Assembly: GCA_947044365.1 (NCBI GenBank) | Contig: OX345653.1 | Span: forward strand, 4,428,001-4,492,000 | DNA length: 64,000 nucleotides | Direction: 5' to 3' | Source: Petrosia ficiformis | Lineage: Eukaryota; Porifera; Demospongiae; Haplosclerida; Petrosiidae | In this document: positions 27,260 to 37,840 of the stretch, in pieces | How positions within the stretch are numbered: the stretch's first letter is position 1 | Layout: every line of letters begins with the position of its first letter | Position numbers and translations under genes: made by a program | The notes under the pieces: model-generated | What the model was told of the DNA's origin: nothing | The model's database searches: none | What the model saw: the letters and a program-made list of their open reading frames with translations, nothing else

Positions 27260-28866
27260 CATGTATAATTATATATGTACATCTTTAATTATACCTTCAA
27301 TGTTTCATATATTCTACGGAGGTTATCAATATAGGTTTCTCTCTGATCATGAGTTTTAAGACCCGGGTGAAAAACTCCCAGTAGATGCATCCACACACCA
27401 CGTCTTAACTTCTTCTTGATATAATAATCCTCATGTAATACTCTGTTGCTAAGATCTATAAGATTCTTTCGTTCAAGTTCTTGTGGAAAGTAGTAAGGTA
27501 CATCTAAACACTTCAGCTCTTTTCGTGACATAAAGGGCCCTGGATTGATAAAACAAAGTCATGTGATATTCTGTCACATGACATAAATAAAACCACTGGC
27601 AAGTTTTATAAAAACATGCAAGATTGTGATATGGCAGTTAATTAATTATTTAAAAATATTGTGAGATAAAAATGTATAGCATGTGATTAAACTAACTGAC
27701 TTCATAAGATTATATATGGCTATTGAACACAATAGCACTTATAACAACAAATAAATACTTATAGTCTATGTATTGTATTTGAATATTGGAAGTTATATAC
27801 ATTGTATGGACTGCTTTAAAGGTTACCAGTTTTCTTGTGGCTGGTGCCATAACTACGATATGCCATACGGGCTATAAATCATTTACAGAATGCTCACATG
27901 AAATATAATCCTGCATACTCAAGTGTGCCACCTTCATGCAAGATATTACATTTCAGGAGACCACATGAGCATTCAAATAGGACACATGTACTGTACGTTT
28001 CAATAATTAGGACAGGCAGAAATATAATTTTTTTTACGTACCACATCTTGGTAACAGGTCTACTGAGGGTCTCTTCTTTACAACAATTTTAACTTCGTTG
28101 TAAGGGTACTTCTCTATTAGATATCTCCATATATCTTCTGATACTAGTGGTAATCTAGTACATACTGTCTGATGAGTTGGTGGAATTAACTCATGATTAA
28201 ATGATGTTGGTAAGCATATTGCAATCGGAAGTAATGAATACACTTCTCTCTTACTTCTGAAATGGATGATATAATTATAATAATGACTGTTTACGTAAAG
28301 GAAATCTTTGCTTGTACAATAATTAACCAAACCCTTCGTTACGCCATTTTTAGTATGGATACATATTTCAATGGCTTCTACAAAATGAGGGAGTGATGAG
28401 TGTTTACAGGTATGCATTAGATGAAAATTATTTTGCGTGGAAAGGTCAAATGAGAGGTCATATGGATGCTTCTTCATGTAGCAGTCATTGCATTTCATCA
28501 TACATCCTAGACAGTTGAGGTGTGTATGCTGTTTAGTTACTATAAATAGTGGGTGTATAGTGGGTTTTGTTACTATTTGTAGAAGTGACTGGTATATACA
28601 TGAAGAGACTCCTGGTCATGTTATCGTAATTATTCACTTTGTTTGTAGAGATCTTTCAAGATGTTTGTAGAGCAACGATACTGGACTATTTTCAGCACGA
28701 CTCACAACCAAATCTTTAATACTCCTCTTGTGATAATTAAACTATATTTATGAAGAATGCAAATTAGTTCATCATAAGAATCTGTATAAACTGAACTTAC
28801 TTTCAATTTAAAAGAAATATCAAATATTAGAGTAAGTGTCTCCTCACATTCTATACTAGACTGCAT
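24010..28866 (-). CDS. TBC1D25: TBC1D25-type Rab GTPase-activating protein
   Basis: Six phase-consistent exons (28866-28801, 28726-28638, 28256-28042, 27539-27295, 26620-26417, 26061-24010) encode about 956 residues. The TBC domain is complete. The arginine finger IxxDxxR appears as IQRDAIR and the glutamine finger YxQ as YTQ, directly before GMTDLLSPIL, so GAP catalysis should be intact. Flanking strings match TBC1D25 (RRGVWMHLLGVFHPGL, YICFSAMFERIKENF, ECRREFEFQDGLHLLEVLWS), and the C-terminal helix region LFICLAILVTNRHKIL matches its family block. The N-terminus, expected to be PB1-like, is weakly conserved. A long Ser/Pro-rich linker lies within the last exon. TBC1D25/OATL1 acts on Rab33B in autophagosome-lysosome fusion. 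The ATG at 28866 is the first in frame and faces the next gene across only 126 bases. Confidence 0.88.
26095..26400. repeat. Imperfect direct and inverted repeats of AGTTCAACCACTAGT/CCATTAGTT
   Basis: Roughly a dozen short units in both orientations in the TBC1D25 intron 26062-26416. The array could fold back on itself. Confidence 0.8.
26930..27215. repeat. Dispersed TAACTATAACTAAAAC element with internal inverted repeats
   Basis: Repeated blocks of GTTAACTATAACTAAAAC and CTTTTAGTAAGC in the TBC1D25 intron 26621-27294. Related fragments occur at about 23635-23800, 30900-30965, 47155-47250, 59200-59285 and 62590-62645, so this is a dispersed family. A short (ACAT)n tract follows at 27216-27258. 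Confidence 0.75.
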
Positions 28867-28992
28867 TTCTAGCACAAAGCAATAACAGACTTGCAAACCT
28901 AGCAACAGTTCATCTCACCTCGGTTCTCGTGATGTAGCCACACCCCCTAATAACCCGCTCCCGCCCTGCAGTGTCACACCCATGCTATTACC
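28867..28992. promoter_or_regulatory. Bidirectional promoter region (TBC1D25 / coiled-coil gene)
   Basis: 126 bases separate two divergent start codons and must hold both 5' UTRs and core promoters. It includes a CG-containing stretch (CCCGCTCCCGCCCTGCAG) that is GC-rich for this AT-rich sequence. No TATA box is obvious. Confidence 0.65.
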
Positions 28993-31900
28993 ATGGTAAC
29001 AGTATATTTTATGGAGGATATACAGAGAGACGACAGTTCTTTACAAACTGACTGGGCTCTAAAAGAAACTCCCAGAGAGAGAGGTAGTTGTCTTCAGTTG
29101 GGTTTTGATGGTCAGTGTGTGAATAAAGCGGTAGCTCTTTTGTCTGCTCTGAAAGAACATTTAACAATATGGCGTCGTCACTCTCAAAAGCAGAATGACA
29201 GAGATGAGAAAAAAAAGATAATAAATATTAACAAAAAGAAAAATGAATATCAGCAATGTCCATCGATATCTGAATCACCTTCACAATCTCCTCCTCCCAC
29301 TCGCTCCCTTCCTAGTAGTGCTATCACTTTCCGTATACCAACTCGAGATACATTGTTAGTAGAGGGAACACAAATCTGTTCTACTAATGAAACAAAAAGA
29401 GTATTTGAATGGTCGAATGTTGAAGATATTATATCACATTCATTATCATTAGTTATACGTCTTGAGGATGACAGGTCAGATACTGTCAGACTTTGGGAAG
29501 AAGAGAGAGAGAGAGTAAGAAAAATGAGAAAACAATTAGATGAAAAAGCTGCAGAAAGACTTGTGATTCTTCCTTTGTTAGTACAGCAAGGTAAATAATT
29601 AATGTATGTATGTATGTACATACTACATAATTGTGTAATGTATGTATGTATGTATGTAATGTATGTATGTATGTACATATGTATGAATGAATGTATGTAT
29701 GTATGTATGCATGTATGTACATTGTATGTATGTATGTGCATATGTATGTATGTATGTTCGTACATACGTGTTTGTGTATGTTTGTATGTACTATATATGT
29801 ATGTACATGTATGTATGTATGTATTAATGTATGTATGTATTGTATGTATGTATGTATGTATGCATGTATGTATGTATGCAATACTATGCATGTATGTACA
29901 TTGTATGTATGTATGTGCATATGTATGTATGTATGTTCGTACATACGTGTTTGTGTATGTTTGTATGTACTATATATGTATGTACATGTATGTATGTATA
30001 ATAATGTACATATGTATATTATGTGTATAAAATTATGTATGTGTATAATTATTAGTACAATCAATCAATATAGAACACGAACAATGTACGAGAGATCTCA
30101 TTGAATTAAAATGGCATATGTCATTTGAAAAGAGACAATTGGAACATATTAGAGATGATGTTAAGATAGTTGATGATGATAATCATCGGTATCAGGTGAG
30201 GAATCACATGATGTAATGATGAGTATTAGGTGAGGGGTCACATGATATCCTAATGTAATAATGATAATCATCAGTATCAGGTGAGGAATCACATGATGTA
30301 ATGATGAATATCAGGTGAGGGGTCACATGATATCCTAATGTAATAACGATAATCATCAGTATCAGGTGAGGAATCACATGATGTAATGATGAGTATCAGG
30401 TGAGGGGTCACAGATATCCTAATGTAATAATGATAATCATCAGTATCAGGTGAGGAATCACATGATGTAATGATGAATATCAGGTGAGGGGTCACATGAT
30501 ATCCTAATGTAATAACGATAATCATCAGTATCAGGTGAGGAATCACATGATGTAATGATGAGTATCAGGTGAGGGGTCACATGATATCCTAATGTAATAA
30601 TGATAATCATCAGTATCAGGTGAGGAATCACATGATGTAATGATGAGTATCAGGTGAGGGGTCACATGATATCCTAATGTAATAATAATAATCATCAGCA
30701 TCAGGTGAGGAATCACATGATGTAATGATGAGTATCAGGTGAGGGGTCACATGATATCCTAATGTAATAATGATAATCATCAGTATCAGGTGAGGAATCA
30801 CATGATGTAATGATGAGTATCAGGTGAGGAATCACATGATATCCTAATGTAATGAACCCTAAACACTAACTAAAGATAATAATAATACAAGTAGATTGGT
30901 ACGTCTAGTTATTTAATTAAATAAAACTAAAAAGTTCTCGTTATTTACTAAAACAATACTAGCCTAACTCTATCTCTCTGTAGGCAGAGATCAGTGAAAC
31001 TAATGACATCTTGTTGCTTCTGCAAGAGAAATTTCAGGTTGAAGGGGAGAAAATGGCGGCCATCATTCATCAGCAAACTGTGACAGCTGAAGAACTTAAA
31101 AAACGAAAAGAAGATCTCAATAGAATACAAGAAATAGCTCATCAGGTATATGATAGTATATCTGTCTCTCCATTAATTTATCTATTTATACAGACTAGAG
31201 TTCGAGTAAACAATGAGAAGAAACATATGAATAGAATGTTAGATGAGTTGAAAGCACGACTAAATCAAACATTTGAATCACTCAACAATGCACAATTAGA
31301 ACAGGTAATAACATACATACATATGGTTATAAATATAGTTATATTGATTACTATTATAGGCTGCCCTAACACATAAAATTAATTCTGCTCGAACCAGTAT
31401 AACTGATAACAAGAGAGAAAAGGGTTTTAAAAATGAGGAGTTGAATGGACTTAAACAAAAAAAGACAGACATAGAGAAACAAGTAATACAAATTAATATG
31501 ATGTAATATGATGTAATATGATGTAATATGATGTAATATGATGTAATATAATGTATTATGATGTAATATGATGTAATATAATGGCTAAGTGGAAATTCAG
31601 ATTACCGGATCCAGGAAACGACAGAGACCCTAGGTTTGGTACATTTGGTCCCCTAGATCTTACTTCAATCACATGACTTCCTGGATCTGCTAATCCATGT
31701 TTTCCACCTATTCATATCGTGTATGTACTTGATGTGTATGTATTATTGTGACGTTATGTAATAATGTATTATTAGCATTCTACATGAACATCTTAACTAG
31801 GTGATGGGTTTGAAAGAACTTAATGCTAAAGTTGACAAGGAGATTCAACATTTAAAGGAAAGGAATTTATCTTTGAGAAAACAAAAACAAGAGAGCCATG

Positions 31901-34900
31901 CAAGTCTTGATACTGAGCAAACTGTATTGATATCTGACACACAGAAATGGAGTAATGAACTCAAAAATATAAGACAAAAAAATGAAGATATTATCTGTGA
32001 AATGAATGAAATGAAGGAACAAACACAAGCAAGGTAATATCTATTAAAAACATACCGTGATGTCTCTTCAATAGTAATACACAGAGCTTTGTTTTATACT
32101 CTGCTTGACTGGCCCTTAAAACATGATAAGACTAATTGACTATATAGCTAGACATACATATACAATGAATGTGGTATCTATTGGAGTCCAATTGTCTCGA
32201 GTCATGATATGTCTAGATGTTGCCATGTTTTCACTTCGCATTGGTACACAAGCACTATCTTCATATACCCCAACTAAAGTGTGTTCACATTCAAGATGAC
32301 CTCAAAATTAGGTTGTGTTGACTTCATATATAATATAGTGTATAGTTTAATATGATAAGGTTAATACATGATTATACTGTAACCCAATAATGAAGCAATG
32401 GATTGAAATTTTACATAACCAAAAAAAAACCAGGATGGATAATAATAATAATATGATAATGGTGAAGGTAAAAAGACTGTTGTTCTATAAGTCAAGGTGA
32501 ATGTGAATACAAGATTAAGAAATGACCTTCTACATCAATATTAATCATAATATTTATTACACTATTAGTGAGAGACGATATGAAGATGATATAAAATCAG
32601 TAGAAAGGGCTAAAAAGGAATTGCAGAAGATTGATAAACAATTACAAGTAGTACATTCTCAAACTGAAACTATTAGAAAAGAGCATATCGAACTGACACA
32701 ATGTATAAAGGTATGTCAGACTACATGTCTCTAAGTTTGGTGACTCCATATTCACAGGATGATGAGCTGAAACTGGGTAACCTAGAGGACCAGTTGAGGT
32801 CTACAGTCCAGGGTTTGAAAGAAGAGCTACAGAAAGAAATGAAGACAAAGATGAGTTATCAAGGAAAGATTGAGGCAGATGAAACTGATCTTGAGAAAAT
32901 GAAGGTAGAGCATAAGATAAAAGAAGAGAATGTCAATGAAACGGCTAGGGAGATTGAAGTTAAGAAGAATAGCCATCATGAAGCTATGGATAGATTACTG
33001 GAGGCTCACAAAGAGAAACTAGATCAAGAAGGTATGTTGATATATCTCACTGGACTACAAATCAATAATGCTGTTAAACCCAGGTAAACTCAAAGAAGAT
33101 GTCAAGAAAGCTCTTCAAGAACTTACTCAAGTAGAGAAAGAGTTAGGAGAGAAACACTCCATCTTAACACTGAAGGTAAAGAGAGAGAGAGAGAGAGAAT
33201 CTTGTCAGATATAATGATACCAAACACATATTGTATTTATAAGGTAGTTTTACTGATGATACTCTTTTTTCTTCATTTCTATAGGAATCTCAGCTTTCAA
33301 AAGAAACAGGTACAAAATGCACTAAAGCAAAGAATTTGAAAGAAAGAGTTGAATTATTGAAAGATAGAATAATAGATACAAAGAAAAGTCAAGAGACTGT
33401 TGAGAGAATGGAACATGACATAAAAACAATTATAGAACGTCTTGAGTAAGTTGTCATGGTCTGTTTTATTAAAATAAAATAATTATGATTTAATTAGAGT
33501 GACAAAAGCCGATCTATTAGAGAGAATATCATTTGAGAAAGAACAAGAAGAAAGTTGGAAAAGAGAATTTGAAGAAATTTCTGAATTTTCAAGACAAGCA
33601 AATGAAAGATATACATCTTACTTGGTGGTAAATAAACTAATCCAGAATCTCATACTATATTTATCGATCCAGATTCTCATACTATATTTATCAATCCAGA
33701 ATCTCATACTATATTTATCAATCCAGAATCTCATACTATATTTATCAATCCAAAATCTCATACTATATTTATCTCCAAACACAATAAAGTATATCTTCAC
33801 ATATCATTTCACAGGAAAGAGAAGAGTACTTCTCTCAATTAGAAAAAGATGCCATTAGTTCAATCAAAGAGAACAGAGAGTTAGGAGAGAAATATGAAAC
33901 ACTAAGAGACATTCATGTTGATGTTAAGACTAAAGCATTGATTGTAATGGAACATAGACTAGAATTAGAGGCTGCTCTGAAGGATATGGGACAGGTATGT
34001 GGTATTTGAGTGTACTACAATATAATAATTGATTACTAACACACTTTGTATTTCTACTACATGTATACATGTAAACATACTATTCTAACTTATATTACAA
34101 GTTGAATGTAAATATGATGTACATGTAGATACTCTTTGGCCAGTGATGTACATTGTGTACATGTAGATACTCTTTGGCCAGTGATGTACATTGTGTACAT
34201 GTAGATGCTCTTTGGCCAGTGATGTACATTGTGTACATGTAGATGTAGATGCTCTTTGGCCAGTGATGTACATTGTGTACATGTAGATACTCTTTGGCCA
34301 GTGATGTACATGTAGATACTCTTTGGCCAGTGATGTACATTGTGTACATGTACATGTAGATGCTCTTTGGCCAGTGATGTACATTGTGTACATGTACATG
34401 TAGATGCTCTTTGGCCAGTGATGTACATTGTGTACATGTAGATACTCTTTGGCCAGTGATGTACATTGTGTACATGTAGATGCTCTTTGGCCAGTGATGT
34501 ACATTGTGTACATGTAGATACTCTTTGGCCAGTGATGTACATTGTGTACATGTAGATGCTCTTTGGCCAGTGATGTACATTGTGTACATGTAGATACTCT
34601 TTGGCCAGTGATGTACATTGTGTACATGTAGATGCTCTTTGGCCAGTGATGTACATTGTGTACATGTAGATACTCTTTGGCCAGTGATGTACATTGTGTA
34701 CATGTAGATGCTCTTTGGCCAGTGATGTACATTGTGTACATGTAGATGCTCTTTGGCCAGTGATGTACATTGTGTACATGTACATGTAGATGCTCTTTGG
34801 CCAGTGATGTACATTGCGTACATCTAGTTGATAAAAAGTTAACACAAGTTCATAAGCAGTTATGAACAGCTGTTAACCTTATTGGGATTACTATACCCAG

Positions 34901-35578
34901 CAAAGATGTTCCAAGGCGGCCACTACTAATATAACTTTATTGCGTATCTAAAATAGAAGACTTAAATGAGTTACTATGGTTACTATGGTTACGCAACTCA
35001 TGCGCTTCTCATTTGCTATTTTGTACACAAATCATTTACAGTTGTATATTAGTTCAACTTACTATTTTATTACTTATAAAATGTACCTTTGGCTCATCCG
35101 AACACTTGTTAATTTACAGCTGTTAGCTCTCCAGACTGCACTATCTTCAACAATGAAGGCTTATTATGAACATAGAGGTGCTAAAAGCAGACGTGATCTA
35201 GCTTCTTTTGCAAGGAATGCTGCTACGAGTTATACAAATGTTGAAAAATTGCAGAAACAGTTTGAACTTGTTTTGAGTGACATTGATGGATTTTTGAATA
35301 AGCACACAAGTGCACAGGTACAATTAATATCTAAACACAGAGGAGGTAGTGGAAAGAAAGATGAAGGAATGACTAGCAATGGAAGAGAAATGAGGAAGGC
35401 AGTGTCACAGGGAATGTCAGAACAGAGTCATCATCACAAAAGATTGTTGTTGACTAATGGAGAAATCAACTCAGAGAGAAGACATATGTTAAAAACAGAG
35501 TTACCTCCTATTACTAGTGGAGAGAGAAGCAGTCCGAAATCAGTGACTTTTAATTTACCAGTTCAGTGTCCTTCATAA
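28993..35578 (+). CDS. Long coiled-coil protein, possibly CCDC178-like
   Basis: Thirteen phase-consistent exons (28993-29590, 30056-30195, 30984-31145, 31194-31304, 31360-31482, 31801-32033, 32569-32710, 32758-33031, 33084-33175, 33285-33445, 33498-33627, 33815-33994, 35120-35578) give about 934 residues. After a short globular start (about 70 residues with Trp and Cys) almost the whole protein is Lys/Glu-rich heptad coiled coil. The C-terminal 100 residues are basic and low-complexity. Size and layout resemble CCDC178, and the block VNKAVALLSALKEHLTIW suggests it, but this rests on memory of the family and could be another cilia- or microtubule-associated coiled-coil protein. Several introns are inflated by minisatellites, one of which copies the exon 2 donor site. 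Confidence 0.72.
29600..30050. repeat. (TATG)n microsatellite with a duplicated block of about 170 bp
   Basis: TATG repeats in intron 1 of the coiled-coil gene. A block containing GTTCGTACATACGTGTTTGT occurs twice (near 29756 and 29935), showing segmental duplication inside the microsatellite. Confidence 0.92.
30196..30848. repeat. 84-bp minisatellite containing copies of the exon 2 splice donor
   Basis: Seven to eight units follow directly after the exon ending at 30195. Each includes AATCATCAGTATCAGGTGAG, nearly identical to the exon 2/intron junction (AATCATCGGTATCAG then GTGAGG), plus a second TATCAGGTGAGG. Confidence 0.95.
31488..31580. repeat. ATGATGTAAT short tandem repeat
   Basis: About nine copies of a 10-11 base unit TAATATGATG in a coiled-coil gene intron. 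Confidence 0.92.
33630..33778. repeat. 27-bp minisatellite, five copies
   Basis: Units contain CCAGAATCTCATACTATATT followed by TATCAAT, in the intron after the exon ending at 33627. Confidence 0.95.
34117..34823. repeat. 38-bp minisatellite, about 18 copies, with dimeric higher-order pattern
   Basis: Units contain CTCTTTGGCCAGTGATGTAC followed by ATTGTGTACATGTAGAT and then AC or GC. In the middle, AC and GC variants alternate, giving a 76-base dimer. It fills most of the intron 33995-35119. All three minus-strand frames stay open through the array but carry no protein. Confidence 0.95.
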
Positions 35579-35829
35579 TTATATATATGTTGTGAATATA
35601 TTTCATTGTAGTAGGAAGATCACTATATGATATATACATACATAGTCTAATAAGTATTTGTATGTACTTTTGTTGTTCCAATCTTTGCCAAATGAAGCCA
35701 TTTGCACTCTCTAATTAACTTTTAAGTGAAAATATCATTCACTAAATACTTTCTGTTTCAGGAAAGATACCATATGTGTGACTAATATTGCTTATACCAT
35801 CATACGTTACTTTTGTACGCATTGAAGAT

Positions 35830-37380
35830 ATGGGAGCACTCTTCCTTGAAATATTCCTTCTATTGGTGTTGCCTTTCTTTTTCCTTGTAAAAGGTGATGA
35901 TGAAATTCATTCAGAACCTACTGGTACAACAGTGAGTTTTTTATCCTTCATTGGTTGTGTTGCACTTGGTCTAGTAACACTTGGAGGCTTCGAGCAGATA
36001 TATTTATGGAAGAAAAAGGCAAACTATCCTGGCCCAAGAGTATCTGTACCATTTATTGGATCAACATTACAATTACTGTATCATCCTTATGAATTCTGGA
36101 AAAAGCAGGAAGCATTTGCCAAAATGGCCGGTATTTCATGGAATTACTTTTTTGGTAAGTTTGTTTTACTATTTGTCAAAGCAAAATATGCAAGAATACC
36201 GTTTGTGAAAAATTCTGTGACTGAGTTTCTCAGCTTCATTCATCCTAATGCAACTGCAGTTTTTGGTGAAGGAAGTGTTTTGTTTATGTCAGGGCCAAAG
36301 CATCAAGAACTACGCAGATCATTTCTCAAGCTATTTACACGTAAGGCAGTGTCTGTCTACCTAATTATTCAACACAAAGTCGCTCAAGAATGTATCCAAA
36401 AATGGCTACAACAGAAAGAAGGAAAAGATATACGTGAGAATCTTCGGGACTTCAATGCACGGAGTTCCCAAGCTGTACTTGTAGGTCCATATATCCACGA
36501 CACAGAAGAGTTTCAACAGTTGATGTGCACAATGGGAAAAGCATTTGGTAGTATTCCTATAAACTTCCCTGGTGGAGGTATCTGGAAAACAAATCGTGCC
36601 AGGAAGAAAGTCGAAGATATTCTTACTGCAGCTGTGAAATGTTCTAAAGAGAAAATGATTGCAGGTGATGATCCAAGTTGTTTTCTTGACTTCTGGTCAC
36701 AAATAGTTTTGGCTGATGTTCAAAAAGCAGAGCAAAATGGCAAACCACCTCCTGATCATGCAGATGATTTCCAGATGGCATCTACAGTACTTGATTTCTT
36801 GTTCGCAGCTCAAGATGCTTCTACCTCATCTTTGGCACAAACAGTTGCTCTAATGTCTGATTATCCGGAAGTACTTGCAAAGGTACGTATGGAACAAGAG
36901 CGTGTTAATCCAAACAATGATCCAATCACGTACGAAAAACTTCTAGAAATGACATACACTCGTCAGGTGATTAAAGAGGTATTACGTTTCCGTCCTCCCG
37001 TTCCTATGTGGGCTCACATACCTACCAAAGACATGAAAGTAGATGATGATTTCATAGCACCAAAAAATTCGGTTGTCTTTTCATCAATTTCAGCTGCTTG
37101 TCGAGAAGGTTTCACTAATCCTAACGAGTTTGATCCTGATCGTATGGGCCCTGAGAGACAGGAAGATGTGAAGCACAGTGCCAATTTTCTTGTATTTGGT
37201 GCTGGGCCACACCAGTGTGCTGGAAGAATGTACGCAATGAATCACATGATGGTCTTCCTCTCAGTGTTGTGTGCAAATTGTACATGGAAGAGAAGACGTA
37301 CAGAGAGGAGTGATGAGCTGGAATATCTTCCAAGCGCCTATCCTGCTGATTTACTAATTACATTCCAAGCACGACAGTAA
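35830..37380 (+). CDS. CYP710: Cytochrome P450, CYP710-like sterol C22-desaturase, intronless
   Basis: One uninterrupted 516-residue frame. N-terminal hydrophobic segments at about residues 2-20 and 33-52 and the proline hinge NYPGPRVSVPFIG fit an ER-anchored P450. The I-helix reads FLFAAQDAST, a CYP710/CYP61 hallmark where most P450s have AGxDT. The K-helix ExxR is EVLR in VIKEVLRFRPPVP, the PERF region is FDPDRM, and the heme loop is FGAGPHQCAGR with the ligand Cys. CYP710 (plants) and CYP61/ERG5 (fungi) put the C22 double bond into the sterol side chain, so the protein likely makes delta22-sterols. The start is the first ATG; the reading frame extends 42 bases upstream without one. It is the only large intron-free gene here besides the RING-TRAF gene. 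Assignment to the CYP710/CYP61 group is firm, exact substrate is inference. Confidence 0.9.
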   Translation: MGALFLEIFLLLVLPFFFLVKGDDEIHSEPTGTTVSFLSFIGCVALGLVTLGGFEQIYLWKKKANYPGPRVSVPFIGSTLQLLYHPYEFWKKQEAFAKMAGISWNYFFGKFVLLFVKAKYARIPFVKNSVTEFLSFIHPNATAVFGEGSVLFMSGPKHQELRRSFLKLFTRKAVSVYLIIQHKVAQECIQKWLQQKEGKDIRENLRDFNARSSQAVLVGPYIHDTEEFQQLMCTMGKAFGSIPINFPGGGIWKTNRARKKVEDILTAAVKCSKEKMIAGDDPSCFLDFWSQIVLADVQKAEQNGKPPPDHADDFQMASTVLDFLFAAQDASTSSLAQTVALMSDYPEVLAKVRMEQERVNPNNDPITYEKLLEMTYTRQVIKEVLRFRPPVPMWAHIPTKDMKVDDDFIAPKNSVVFSSISAACREGFTNPNEFDPDRMGPERQEDVKHSANFLVFGAGPHQCAGRMYAMNHMMVFLSVLCANCTWKRRRTERSDELEYLPSAYPADLLITFQARQ

Positions 37381-37840
37381 CGAAAGAAAAATTCAAACAA
37401 ACTTGTAAGTTTCACATTTTTTTGCACTAAATAAATTATATAATGTAGTTCTCACAAGTCGAGAGTGATTGTTTTCCAAACCCAATGTAGTAGTTTGGGT
37501 CTGACTATGAAACACTATTTCTATAATACATTTCACATACATAACTTACTATAATTATCTCTAATTATAAGGATCATACAATTTTACATAGTTTTATTGA
37601 AATGGACAATTGGACACATGATTTGATTATTAAACAGCAGGAATGCATTCCTATCATAGTGTGAATGTAGTAATATCAAAGAGAGCATTCCAAAGTATAT
37701 TTGGTTTAATGCAACCTCTCATCATGAAAACACACTAATAATAGAATATACATTCAATAAAAGGGGAGTGGCTTAATTAAAAAGGGTGTGACTCATACAA
37801 GCTAATATTACATACAATGGTTTAAAAATTAGTTAGAAAC
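37381..37840. other. Tail-to-tail region between the P450 and selenoprotein copy A
   Basis: Holds the P450 3' UTR (AATAAA near 37430) and, on the minus strand, the 3' UTR of selenoprotein copy A with its SECIS element. Confidence 0.8.
37657..37737 (-). promoter_or_regulatory. SECIS element of selenoprotein copy A (type 2-like)
   Basis: Read on the minus strand, 103 bases after the stop codon. Helix I is TAGTGTG paired with CACACTA. The quartet is ATGA (5') opposite TGAT (3'). Helix II pairs GAGAG with CTCTC and GCATT with AATGC with a small bulge. Unpaired AAA follows on the 5' side, then a mini-helix CCAAA/TTTGG closed by the loop TATAC. This is the canonical SECIS layout with the extra apical helix of type 2. 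The element is kept in copy B. Confidence 0.9.

Noticed and set aside
28259..28501. Extension of the TBC1D25 exon upstream of 28256 (MMKCNDCYMKK...)
   Set aside because: A good acceptor (CCATTTCAG) at 28257 and phase-matched upstream exons at 28638-28726 and 28801-28866 explain the N-terminus better.
29600..30064. CRISPR-like repeat array
   Set aside because: The regularity is a tetranucleotide microsatellite with a segmental duplication. Other direct repeats in the window are contiguous minisatellites without unique spacers, and the genome is eukaryotic.
34085..34845. Three overlapping minus-strand open frames of 218-251 residues
   Set aside because: All three frames translate the 38-bp minisatellite. 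The region is an intron of the plus-strand coiled-coil gene and has no independent gene signals.
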